Part shown: in pieces, positions 1-10,340 of the stretch
Layout: the number at the start of each line of letters is the position of its first letter
Position numbering within the stretch: position 1 is the first letter of the stretch
DNA from: Pyropia yezoensis
Lineage: Eukaryota > Rhodophyta > Bangiophyceae > Bangiales > Bangiaceae
Assembly (NCBI GenBank): GCA_009829735.1
Contig: CM020620.1
Coordinates: 24,712,020 to 24,776,019, forward strand
Direction of reading: 5' to 3'
Length of the DNA: 64,000 bases
Notes under the pieces: model-generated
What the model was told of the DNA's origin: nothing
Databases searched by the model: none
The model's input: the letters and a program-made list of their open reading frames with translations, nothing else
Program-made: the position numbers and the translations under genes

Positions 1-954
1 CGCGCCCACACCAGCCTGTCCGCCTACGCCACCGCCGCCTATTCATGCCCATGGTCGCGGCAGCCAGCCGGAGGCCGCGGCCATCAGCCGCCACATCAGT
101 GGCCAATGCTGCCGCCACCGATCGGTGTAGAGCTGGTGGCAGGCAGTAGCTCCCCGAACAGCCAGGCCGCCAACGCTGCAGACAGAGATGCGTGCGCATG
201 GTCGCCGCGGTCAGCAGTCTTCACACCAGCCGCGCCCACACTAACGTCACCCATCCATGGGCATGGGGACAGCCGCCATCCGCCGCCTCACCACGTCCGC
301 CCGTGAAGTTGCACAACAGGATGTACGACACGACGTCGGATCTCCCCGCCAAGAGCTCCACTATAGGAACACCAAGGTGAGTAACGTGGAGGAAGGCCGG
401 ACACCGGCGGTTACCGAGGTCGGCATGGGGGGTGCCTGACGACGGTGACAGCCAATCTCGTGTGATACCACCACATTCGCGAGGGGGGCTCTTCGGTGAG
501 GCTGCCGAATTTAAAGAGATTTAAGAGAACGGCCACCCAGAATGAACTGCACAGGTCGATTCAGTGGTCTCACGTCAATCCACGTGAGTTCACTGCGGGG
601 CGGTCCCTGACAAAAACATTGGCGGTGCCATCACTCTGCCGCCCCGCCCTCTCAAGACATCGGCGCTCCTTCCACTGCGGTAATAAGCAAGGGCAATGGA
701 TGCAACGCCAAAAAGGGAGTTGGGACATCAGTCACACGGAGGGATTGTAAAACAATATTTTTCTTCAATCGATCGGGTGACGAGGACAACCTGAATGGAG
801 GCGTCTGAGGTCAGTGGGCATGTTGATTGCTCGTGCCGTTTTTCCGCGCGTACCGCACGCACCGCGAAGATCACACCGCTGGTCGACGTGAGGACGCTGA
901 CAAGCGACCGGTCGGCTGTGGACTGCGCGACGCCGCTGCTGGCGGCAGGCAGCC
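1..954. other. No supported gene
   Basis: GC-rich sequence with only short overlapping open frames and no recognisable domain. It lies directly upstream of a transposase pseudogene. An AT-richer patch near 750-775 (TTGTAAAACAATATTTTTC) could lie near the end of that element, but I could not pair it with a convincing inverted copy on the other side. Confidence 0.5.
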
Positions 955-1996
955 ATGTTTTCGAAGCAGCAGCTCTTGCATGTGTTGGGGTTGGACGAGG
1001 AGAGATACGACCAGGAAGAGGTGGCGCGCATCATGCGGTGCTCCACCAGGTCTCTGCGTCGATGGGGGCTCCGGTGGGCAGACGCGGGCACGGTGTGGGA
1101 GAACGAGATGCGCAAGAACGCACACTTTGACGCTGCCATATTTTGGTCCTCCCTGTCAGCAGCGGTACTGCACGTGGTGCAGACAGAGCCTGCGGGGTTG
1201 CTCGAAGAACATGTGCATGAGCTGGAGACTCTCAGAAGCACGTCTGAGGAGTATGCGGGCGTGCACGCGAGTGCGCCCACAATATACCGTGTCTTGCGCC
1301 ATCACGGGTACACCAGGAAGAAGATCGTGAGGTTGTTTCAAGAGCGGAGTGAGCAAATGCAGCGGGTGTTTGCTCAGACGATGACGCAGCTACCCATGCC
1401 GTGCGTCGTGAGCATTGGCGAGACGCACAAGTCGGGAAACGACTCCTACCGCGTGTACGGAAGGTCTATGCGCAACGAGCCCTTACTGTTGGACCGGGAC
1501 CCTCGCAGTATCCCGCGCACAAGTATGATGATGGCGGTGAGCGCAGTGGACGGTGTGTTGTCGCTGCAGACGGTTGTGCTAGGCCCCGCCCAGAACAGCG
1601 ACGACTGGCGCTTGTTCCTACAAGACCTGTTGGAAAGCGAGCACATGGTAACGTACTCGCCCAACCTCCCGTGGGCCCTGCAGCCCTCTAACTGCCTGCT
1701 GCTGTTCGACAACGTTGGCATTCATGACCAGCTCGGCGACGACTTCCTGCAGATGAACGGAGCGTGCTACATCCGCCTGCCCCCGTATTCCCCCAACCTG
1801 CAAGCCCATTGAGGGTGTGTTCAACGAATTGAAGATACACATCAGAGACATCATTTACCACGACAGCCGCTACTTTGACAAGCCGCGACGGTTGATCGCG
1901 AAGGCGGCCGGCCGCCTGACGCACGCCAATATTTACGGCCAGTTTAGACGATTGCAGAAGGAGCTCGACCGCCTGGTGCAGAACCCCGTCGCGTGA
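955..1996 (+). pseudogene. Tc1/mariner-IS630-like DDE transposase, dead copy
   Basis: A transposase cuts and rejoins element ends in the nucleus. The frame from ATG 955 has an N-terminal helix-turn-helix region (residues about 1-60, RSLRRWG), then a DDE_3-type catalytic core. The block that reads SVDETH in the copy near 22.8 kb reads SIGETH here (GGC codon), so the first catalytic Asp is lost. The second Asp is present in LLFDNVGIHD. After LPPYSPNLQA an extra C near 1801-1807 shifts the frame to an immediate stop. In the next frame the family signature IEGVFNELK, with the catalytic Glu, continues to a stop at 1994-1996. The copy is therefore inactive twice over. It is clearly diverged from the 22.3-23.3 kb copy, so it comes from an older or different insertion. 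Terminal repeats were not identified. The family call is strong; an exact subfamily cannot be given. Confidence 0.88.
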
Positions 1997-3189
1997 CTAA
2001 AAATATATCGCTGATGCAGTTGTACAACGAAGTGACCCGCAACACTACGCGGTCACACCACGTCCGCATCCGCGCCTATGCACAGCATAACATGCATCCC
2101 TAGCAGCAGGGACACGGAAGAGAGAACGCCCAGCAGACCCACATTGTGCTCAAGTGTCGTCCCCTACTCAACCGTCGGAGGTGCACTTGACGTGGAGACG
2201 CCCACGTACCTGACGACCGCAACGCCAGCCGGGAGGCCACTCGCAGCTTCCTGGCAGGATGTGTCTGATTAACGGCTCCCGCTGCCAACACCGTCACGAC
2301 GGCCCGCACTAACACCGCCGCCTCCAGGGGCGTTCACGATCGGCACAGTACCTACCTCAACGCGCCCCGCTCGCAAGGCACCGCCAGCAGAATTCCCGAG
2401 GGTGCGCCTCCCCCGTCGTGGCGGTCAGCCCCAGCGGAGCCAATGCCCAAAAGATGCGCGGACCCAGGTCGTGTGGATGCTGCACCACGGCCAACTGTGG
2501 GACCAAGAGCACGACTGCCAGCAGGAGAGACGGCGCCGAACCCTGCCTTGTGCGCGGCCGCTGCGGTCGCGGCATCGGAAAGAACTTTAACATCTCCACC
2601 TGCGGCACATGGTAGGTAGGCCGCCTGCATGCGGTGCGGCAGCGAGAAGCACAGGAACTCGGCGATGTGAGCCGGAGAGCACTGGCCACACGACACCATG
2701 AAGCCGCGCAGGCCGTTCTCCAATGCCCCTTCCAGCATCAGTCGTCGCACGTCCTCATACTTCTGCTAAATGGGCAGCCGGCTGGCTGCCACCACGACGG
2801 CATCGACCTCGCCTGTCGGCGTCAACGACGCAAGCGGCGCCCACGACACATGCTGCAGCAGATGGGAGATGCGCGCCCACGCGGCCGGCAGCCACCGATA
2901 CCCTCCGTCCGCAGACCCGCTGAAGTTGGACACCACGTGCACGTCTTAAAACTTACAGGTCTTGACCCCCTTGCCTTTGCGGCTCCCAGACGGCGTAACA
3001 GGTGTGCGGCCACGAGGTGAGCGCTGCGAGGGAGAGCGATGGGATCAACTTCCACCACCACCATGGCCGGAGAGAGACCCGCGCTTCTTCAGGATCGCCC
3101 TCGCCGACGCTGGCGCCCGCCCCGTCCGCCTTGTCGTTCATGGTGACAAAGAGATGCCTCGTCAGAAACTCAACAGGCAGGGATAGCAA
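1997..3189. other. No supported gene
   Basis: Short overlapping frames on both strands, none longer than about 130 codons and none with a recognisable motif. The sequence just after the transposase pseudogene (TAAAAATATATCGC) is AT-rich and may belong to that element's 3' end. Confidence 0.45.
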
Positions 3190-5215
3190 CTCGCGCACGC
3201 AGCAGGCACACTGGCCCACAGACCGTGCGACCCACCCACCGGCACCCGCACGCGCAGCAAGCAGCAGTTACAAAAGATAGAGATCACCACCACCGACTTC
3301 GTCAGAAGCACGTCCACCAGCAGAGGGGGCAGCTCGCGCACACGCACTGAGTCGTCGACGTGCGCAAACATCGGCGAAAACAGCACCACCCGCGCCAACC
3401 GCAGCTGTCGTCGACGTGCGCCACCGCCAGCACCGACAGCATCAACGACGCCAGCCGCCGCCGGGGCCGCGCGGGCCCACCGACCGTGTGGCCCTTACAC
3501 ACTCGCAAGCGCAGCACTCAGCAGCTGAAGAAGATGAAGATCACCACCACCGGCATCCACGGAAGCAACTCCACCAGCATGAGGAGCACGCCAACCGCCC
3601 CACCCAGCTGTCGTCGATGCGTGCCACCACCAGCACCGACCGCAACTACGACACCAACCGCCGCCGCAGCCAAGCGGGGCCACAGACCGTGCGGCCATCA
3701 GACACCCACACGCGCAGTGTAAGGATTTGCCCCTTAAATCCACGCCTGGAACCCAGGGGATATGGACTGGGACCTCTCCTTACATGTCCTGCCCCGCTAA
3801 CTCCTCCGAAGACAGATCAACTCCCCATTACCCTGGGCGACTCCACGCTGTTTTCCTGACATTCTGCAAGCGTCGGCTGGCCGCACGAAGACCGTCGTCA
3901 ACTCACTGGCGGAACCTGGTCGTGGATGTCGAAACTAGACAAAGAGGAACGAGTGACATCGTCGACCAACCACGGGAGGACATCCCTGTCTGTGACTGCC
4001 AGAACATTATTCTCTGCGCTGGCCGAAAGCTGGCAATCAAGGACGAGTCACATGATTAACCGACACCGAGGACACCACACATCCTCGCTGGCGGCTGAGT
4101 GTGATATGACTGGCTCGCCGGCTCTTGGATTGACTGAATTCGGCCAGCTGGCTGGTGACTGGCTGGCCGGCCAAGGGATTGATTAAATTTGGCCCTGCTG
4201 GCCCTTACAGCCGGTCAGACCTCCCGGCCGACCGGCGTTTGGAGCCGGCCGGTGGGGCGCGCTGAGCGCCATCCACGGGACCCCCTTCGTTTTGGGCTTA
4301 CTGGACTCCTTTAGTGCGCACGCCCGCCCATGCTTTGTTCTGAGAGACATGCTTTGTTTTTGGGCCTTTCTGTGCCTACCGGCGGCGCGACGGGGAAACG
4401 CATGCTTTGGGGCACCTCGGGTGCTGCGTCGCGAGTATGTAGTGCGTCGGTGTCGGCGCCACCGGGGGAGAGAAGAGGGGCAACCACAGATACAGACAAA
4501 GAACCCCATTTACCCTTTGTACCCTCGATCTTCACAGACGTCGCGACCATCTTCCTCCCCAGACCCACCCCCGTGAAGACCACCGTCCTCTTCCCCGTAC
4601 CCTGCCGCTGTATTGGCTGACAGGGCCCGCTGATGGCTCCCCCCCCCCCCCGGTTGTGGGTGGGTCCTCACACGCAGCGAGCAGCAGATGAGGAAGAAGA
4701 AGATCACCACCACCTGCGTCCATGGAAGCACCTCCACCACCAGGAAGAGCACGCCCAACGCCCCGCCCAGCTGTCGTCGACGTGCGCCAGCACCAGCACC
4801 GACGGCACTTACAACACCAGCCGCCGCCGCGGCCGCACGGGCCAAAAGACCGTGCGGCCTGCGCACATCCGCACGCGCAGCGCTCAGCTGTTGAGGAAGA
4901 TGAAGATCACCACCACCGGCGTCCACGGAAGCACCTCCACCAACAGGAGGAGCACGCCCAACACCCCACCCAGCTGTCGTCCACTTGGGACACAGTGGGC
5001 ACCAACCGCACCTACGACACCAACCGCCGCCGCGTCCATGCGGGCCCACAGATCGTGCGCGACGACCGGAACCAACCAGCACCAATCGCACCTACCGCAC
5101 CAACCGCCGCCGCAGCCACTCGTGCCAACAGACCGTGCGGCCCAATGACAACGGCACGCACCTACCGCACCAACCGCCGCCGCAGCCACGCGGGCCCACC
5201 GACCGTGTAACACAC
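3190..5215. repeat. Degenerate tandem repeat, unit about 205 bp, interrupted
   Basis: The same block recurs, diverged, near 3270, 3400, 3535, 4700 and 4900. It consists of GAAGATCACCACCACC, then GGAAGCACCTCCACCA, then CCCAGCTGTCGTC, then a CCGCCGCC tract and GACCGTGCGGCC. The copies at 4700 and 4905 are about 205 bp apart. Unrelated sequence at about 3720-4640 separates two groups of copies. On the minus strand most copies read open through a hydrophobic stretch (QLGGALGVLFLVVEVLPW and similar, followed by VVVIF), which could be a remnant of a multiplied membrane-protein exon. No start, no intact gene and no family can be named. Confidence 0.65.
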
Positions 5216-7856
5216 CGACTCACGCACCCGCAGAACACAGCAGCGGCAGGAGAAGGCGCTTATCACCAACGCCAAGCGATCGGCGTGGTGTATGAACACG
5301 AACACCCGCCAAAGCACAAGCAACAGCAGAGAATTTGGCCCCCAGAGCTCCTCCGCGGTGCGGGGGACACCACCGGTGCCGCACGCAGCCGGAGGAGAGT
5401 GGTGATGGGGAAGAGGGGCCACAACACCGTGGTGGGAGGACAACACCGGCGCCGCACACAGCCGGGGGGTTGTGGCGGAGGAGAGGCGGCAAACCACCGC
5501 CGTGCGGGGGACACCACCGGGTGCCGCACACAGACAAGGGGTGGTGATGAGGGCGTCGCGTCGCCCACAGAGCCACAGCAGCGGCACAAAATGGGGCAGA
5601 ACGACAGGGAAACTGTGTCACCCCCCGCGCGCGATCAGGGACACCCGCGCGAACAGGGAGATAACAGTGCGGTGAGGCGCAGCGGACAAGACGGAGACGA
5701 GGCGACGCACATCGACACCGGCGGTCGTGCACCGTGGTGGCCGGTGCGTGCCGAACGCACGGTACAATGTGGACGCAGAGCGAAACGGACTGCGGACGAC
5801 GAGTGAACTTCAGCACCAACGAGAGCGGCCACACGCAGTCTATCACAGTGGAAGTCAGTTGCGATCTGCGCTCTCTACTGTCTGTTATTGGTCGATAATT
5901 TGGGACCAGTCGCGCGATTCAGTGGGCCACCAAGCTTTGCGGGTTGCGACCAGCTTTGCGGTTCCGCCGATGTGGCCATTTTTCGGAAAAGCACTCTATT
6001 CAACGTTGCACCGCGTAGAACAACTTACGTAGTCTCCAACGGAGAAGACACAACTGTCAGCACCATTGTCGTACTTCAATGCGTATCTTTGCTCACCGGC
6101 TGTATTGCTTCTGCCACCAGTCCAGATCCAAGGGCTCATCCCCCACCCTTCCAACGTCGTGCCCGCGGGCGGGCCCGCCTGCCAGTCTGACAGTGCCGCT
6201 GGCCACAGAGTGGGTGGTGGGGCGGCCGAGCGCGCTCACCGGCCGCCCATCCCAGCCGGCAGGAAGTGCCGCCTTTTTCCCCTTGCCCAATTGGCGGCCG
6301 CGCCGGCGGCCGAGGGGTGTTCGGGGGCCGGCCGCCGCGCAGCTCGCTGTCTCTCGACGGCGCACCTCCCAGCAAAGGACCCAGAACCCGGCCCAACCAC
6401 CACCACCACCTAAGCCTCGCTCCCCGCAAGGCCGCTCCCGAGAGGGTGGTCTGGGGACGCGGACCGTCGTGGATCCCACCGTGAGCTGGCCGCGGTCGCC
6501 AGCGGGACCAGCCGGTGGACTCCCCAGCCGCGCCGCCGGCCCTCCACCATCCGTTTGGTACCCCAGCCAGGCGTCGGGGGGTGGCGGTCGACCTGGCTGC
6601 GCCTCCCCTCTCCCGCGCGTTTTTGACCTTCCCCACCCCCGGCCGCCGGTCCAGCCGTACCGGTTCTGGTGCCTGTGTCCCCAGAGCCATACCGGTGCTG
6701 TAGCATAATATCCCGACCGGCCATCTGGCAGTGGCACCGCCGTTGAGTCGGCGACGCCTCGTCTGCCGGCCGCGCGCCCCGCCAGCGCCGTCACCGGTGC
6801 ACCGTGGGGGGGCGCTCTCACCCCGCTCCACCGCGGGCGGCGGCTGCGGGCGAAGCAATCCACCCCCCCCCCCGCGCCGGGCGCGTCGTGCGGCAACGGG
6901 GGTCTGTGCCAGTGTACAGGCCGCCTGTTTGGGGTGAGGCGGGGCGGGACAGACCAGGCTCGGTCGGCTCAGAGGCGCGGGGGACGGGGAGGGTTGAGGA
7001 CGGGGGGGGGGTGTTGGGGGAGGTGCACTCGCCCACCGGGGGTGTGCCCTGCCGCGACCTGCGCAGCTCCCGGGATCCCGCGGGAGGGGAAGCGCCCGCC
7101 TTCTTATCGGCGGAGTCGCGACCACACGTTGCCACGGTGGCACCGGCGAGGGAGGACGGGGTGGTCGCTCAGAGTCGTTGTTTCTCCTTGGTGTGGGACG
7201 CAGCCGCTTCATTTTCTCCTTTTCCCCCTTTCCCCACCCCCTCCTTCTCTCCCCAATTGGCGCGTCTGACAGGGTGTCGACGGCACCCGACGGTGTCGTT
7301 GACGGCGGGTGGGCGGGCTCGCGGGCGGGTGGACGGGCTAGGCGGGTGGACGGGCTAGGCGGGTGAACGGGTTAGGCGGTTGGACGGGCTCGGCGGGTGG
7401 GTAGGCAGCGTCGGCGGTAGCTGACCGGGCCAGGTGGCTTGGGGGGGGGGGGGTGGAGGCGGGCAACCCGGCGGTGGGCGCGATGAAGTTCCGGCTGGAC
7501 TGCCGCCTGCCCTTTCCGGCAGACCTGTTTTGGAGTGTACGTTGAGTGCTCCGGGAGGGGGGGGGGCGAGCGGTGTGGGCGGGGTGTTGGTCGGGATGAC
7601 GGGTGGGCTGAACGAGGGGGTGGGCGGGCACACTTGTGGGGGGCGACGTGGGCGTCGGTCGCCGCCCGTCGTGTGGGGTGTGACGTTTGGGGTTTGCCGA
7701 GTGGCCTGGTGCCGCTGCGAGTACGCTCTGCTGCTGACCTCCCCATGATGGATGGCCGTATTCTTGTGATGGCCCGTTGACCTCTCTGTCTCTCCCCTTT
7801 CCCTCGCCCCCTTCCCCATCCTCCCCCCTGGGCAGATTCGTGCTACACCCGGCTTT
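5216..7856. other. No supported gene; short degenerate repeats
   Basis: From 5340 to 5545 there are three diverged copies of a block of about 75 bp carrying GGGGGACACCACCGG and GCCGCACACAG. The rest is proline/arginine-type low-complexity sequence whose long open frames on both strands reflect GC content. A pyrimidine-rich tract ending in CAG at about 7834 looks like a 3' splice site for the gene that follows. Confidence 0.5.
7318..7402. repeat. 17-bp minisatellite
   Basis: Four to five copies of a unit close to GCGGGTGGACGGGCTAG stand in tandem, with base changes in the later copies. No function is evident. Confidence 0.8.
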
Positions 7857-9917
7857 ATGAACTTTGTGGTGGAGGATGGGCTGCTCAGAGCCATGACGGG
7901 CACCACGTCGACGCCCGCAGCGGATGCGCGGGCGCTGGACGGGGTGCTGCCGGCCACCGACCGGTTGCCGGCCGCCGCGTCGGCAGCAGCAGCAGCAGCA
8001 GCGGCGGCGGCAGGCTCAGCAGCCGCATCAGCGTCTGGGGCGGATACAGCGGCGGGCTCCCCGTCGGGGGAGCGCCCCCGCCTTCAGGACATCCGCACGC
8101 GCCAGCAGACTTACACCCCTGCCCGCGTGGAGATGCCCGACCTGGTCCGTGGCATCGTCGGCCAGACGCTCTTTGAGGTGACCGACACGCAGACGTGGAA
8201 CGCGTCGCCGGGGGCCCCGACGGTGCAGGCCTTCCGCATCACCCCCTCCTTCCTGTCCTCTCTGTGCACCACGGCGGGGGTGCTGTCGGTGCGGCCGGCG
8301 CCGCCACCGGGTGCACCAGACCTGGTGGGCGTGCCACGGGCCGAGGGGGGGAGGGACGCGGCGGGCGGGGGCAGCGGCCACGACGCCCTCCCCCCCCCGC
8401 CCGTAGGGGTGCCGGCGGTACCCACCGTCGGGGGCGCTCCGATCACGTGGTGCACCCACACCGTCGACGGCACTGCCAAGGTGCGGCTAGTTGGGGTGGG
8501 AGTGTGGGTGGAGCGGGCGATGCTTCACAACCTCTCCCTCTTCTACGCTGAATACCCGGCGACGATCGACCGCTTTCGGATGTGGCTGCTGCGGCGGCAC
8601 GGCCGGCCGGGCGACGGCGGGGGGGACGCGGCGCTCGGTCGGGCGGTGTGGCGGTTTCGAGTGGCGGAGGGGGGGGAGTTTGCGCCCCCGTCGCCACCCG
8701 TGTCGCTGCCGTGGCGGCGGCCGGCGGCAGTGGCGGTAGCAGGCGCAGCAGCGGGGGTGTCGCCGGCGAGGGCGGCGGACGCGTCGGGCTCAGAGGACGG
8801 GGACGCGTCGTCGCGGGAGGGGGCGGGCGGGTGGAGCGAGTACCACTCGGTCGCCACCGATGACAGCGACTATGCGAGTGCGGTGGAGTCGGCGGTGGGC
8901 GGCCCGCCGGCGGCCACCGCCGTCTCTGCCGCCAGTGGCAGCGGCTGGACGTCGGACGGTGCGTCGGGCACCGACGGCGACAGCGACAGCGACAGCGATG
9001 GTGGCAGTGACCCGCAGACGCCGGGGGGGGTGCCGCCCTGCCGCTGCGCCGCGGCAGTGGCGGCCGCCCGTGGGGGCAACCCCCGGCGGGCACAGACGCG
9101 GGGGGCGGGTCCCCCCCGCCGGCGGCGGTCCCTGAAGCCCCTGTCTGGCGCTGGCGCCGCCTCGGACGCGGACATTGACGATGTGGCTGCCGCCGCCGCT
9201 GCCGCCGCCGCCGCCGCGGCTGAGCGCAGTTCAAATAGCAGCAGCAGCAGCAGTGGCGGCGGGGCGGGCAGCGGGAGTGACATTGGCAGCGCCGCCACCG
9301 CCGGTTCGGTACGGAGCGGCGGCAGCGGCCGCCTGCCACCTCGGGTGGCACGGCGGCACCACCGCAAGGCGGCGGCATCTACCCCCACCGCCGTCGCCCC
9401 CGACACGGCGGCGCACCGCCGCCATCACCGCCGCCGCCGTCGCGCCGCCGCCGCGGCGGGGGTGGGCACCGCCGCGTCCCTGTCCCCCGCGCGGTCCGCG
9501 TTGAGCATCGGGGTGGAGGAGCTGATGGGCGGCGACGCCCCGCCGCCGCCGCCGTCCCCGCCACCCCCGTCGCCGCCGCCACCGTCGTCGTCGCTGCCGC
9601 CGTCGGCGTTGCGGCCGTCGGTGCTGTGGCCCGTGCGGGTACGGGCGGGCGGTGCGGCCGGCCGTGGTGGCGGCCGCCCCGGTGGCCCCGCCGCGCGCGC
9701 GTGCCGAGTGGCGGTGGCGCTCGCGGCCGTGTCGGCGGTCGTCGTGCTGGTCGCCCGTGCGGGAGGGCGCGGCGACGGGTGGGCGTCAGATGATGGTAGT
9801 GAAGACGGGTGGTGGGGGGGGGGGGGGGGTGGTCCAGTCCGCCCCGCTGAGCATGTGAGTGTGTCTGTGTTTATGTGCGGGGAAGGCGGGGGCGTTTACG
9901 TCGGGCATCTAGCCTGA
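7857..9917 (+). CDS. START-like domain candidate with C-terminal membrane anchor
   Basis: The best candidate gene of this stretch. Residues about 85-250 are not low-complexity. They run VEMPDLVRGIVG, then DTQTWNAS, then a segment beginning FRITPS, and end with CTHTVDGTAKV-RLVGVGVWVE followed by LHNLSLFYAEYP. This order, with a late strand and then a long C-terminal helix, resembles START/SRPBCC lipid-binding folds of the DUF2505 or VASt kind; that assignment is tentative. Ala-, Ser/Asp- and His/Arg-rich low-complexity follows (270-600). A hydrophobic segment then appears near residue 616 (VAVALAAVSAVVVLVARA), which would make it a tail-anchored membrane protein. The frame is open upstream to a pyrimidine tract ending CAG at about 7834, so ATG 7857 may lie inside a second exon. 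The last 50 residues follow a 13-nt G run and may be misframed. Confidence 0.5.
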   Translation: MNFVVEDGLLRAMTGTTSTPAADARALDGVLPATDRLPAAASAAAAAAAAAAGSAAASASGADTAAGSPSGERPRLQDIRTRQQTYTPARVEMPDLVRGIVGQTLFEVTDTQTWNASPGAPTVQAFRITPSFLSSLCTTAGVLSVRPAPPPGAPDLVGVPRAEGGRDAAGGGSGHDALPPPPVGVPAVPTVGGAPITWCTHTVDGTAKVRLVGVGVWVERAMLHNLSLFYAEYPATIDRFRMWLLRRHGRPGDGGGDAALGRAVWRFRVAEGGEFAPPSPPVSLPWRRPAAVAVAGAAAGVSPARAADASGSEDGDASSREGAGGWSEYHSVATDDSDYASAVESAVGGPPAATAVSAASGSGWTSDGASGTDGDSDSDSDGGSDPQTPGGVPPCRCAAAVAAARGGNPRRAQTRGAGPPRRRRSLKPLSGAGAASDADIDDVAAAAAAAAAAAAERSSNSSSSSSGGGAGSGSDIGSAATAGSVRSGGSGRLPPRVARRHHRKAAASTPTAVAPDTAAHRRHHRRRRRAAAAAGVGTAASLSPARSALSIGVEELMGGDAPPPPPSPPPPSPPPPSSSLPPSALRPSVLWPVRVRAGGAAGRGGGRPGGPAARACRVAVALAAVSAVVVLVARAGGRGDGWASDDGSEDGWWGGGGGGPVRPAEHVSVSVFMCGEGGGVYVGHLA

Positions 9918-10177
9918 CACGCTGCCGGCTTCGTGGTGTTGACTTTGTGGGGGTGACCTGACGCCGTGGGTGGGCCTACATAGGGGTCCTGGCGATGACG
10001 GCACGGCAAGCTAGACAGGAGCATCGGGGGTGGAAAACGGTGTGGTTGGGGGGGAGGGGGGGGCACTGGGATAGGCTCGATAGGCAATGGGGGGTGATTG
10101 TTTGCTGAAGGGGGGGGGGGGAGGCGGTCGGCCGACGCCCGCCGCCCCGCCTCCTCTTCCTTTCTTTTTTTTCGTTC

Positions 10178-10309
10178 TCAGACATCCCCCACCGCGGTTG
10201 TGGTCTTTTCGCTCTCAGACGCTCGCGCCCGTCCAGCTCGCGGCGGTCGACAGCCGCGGCGGCGCCCCCCCCCCCCCCCACCGACGGCGGCGGCCGCCCC
10301 CTCCCGCGT

Positions 10310-10340
<31 letters not shown>

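Noticed and set aside
750-2030. Terminal inverted repeats of the first Tc1-like copy (AT-rich ATATTTTT and AAAAATATA on either side)
   Set aside because: Similarity is limited to an AT-rich word of about 8 bp, too weak to define element ends.
6093-7212. Minus-strand frame of 358 codons
   Set aside because: Proline/arginine-rich with no motif; a plus-strand frame of similar length overlaps it.
8443-9406. Long minus-strand frames opposite the START-like gene
   Set aside because: Pure Pro/Arg/Ala low-complexity, shadows of the plus-strand gene.
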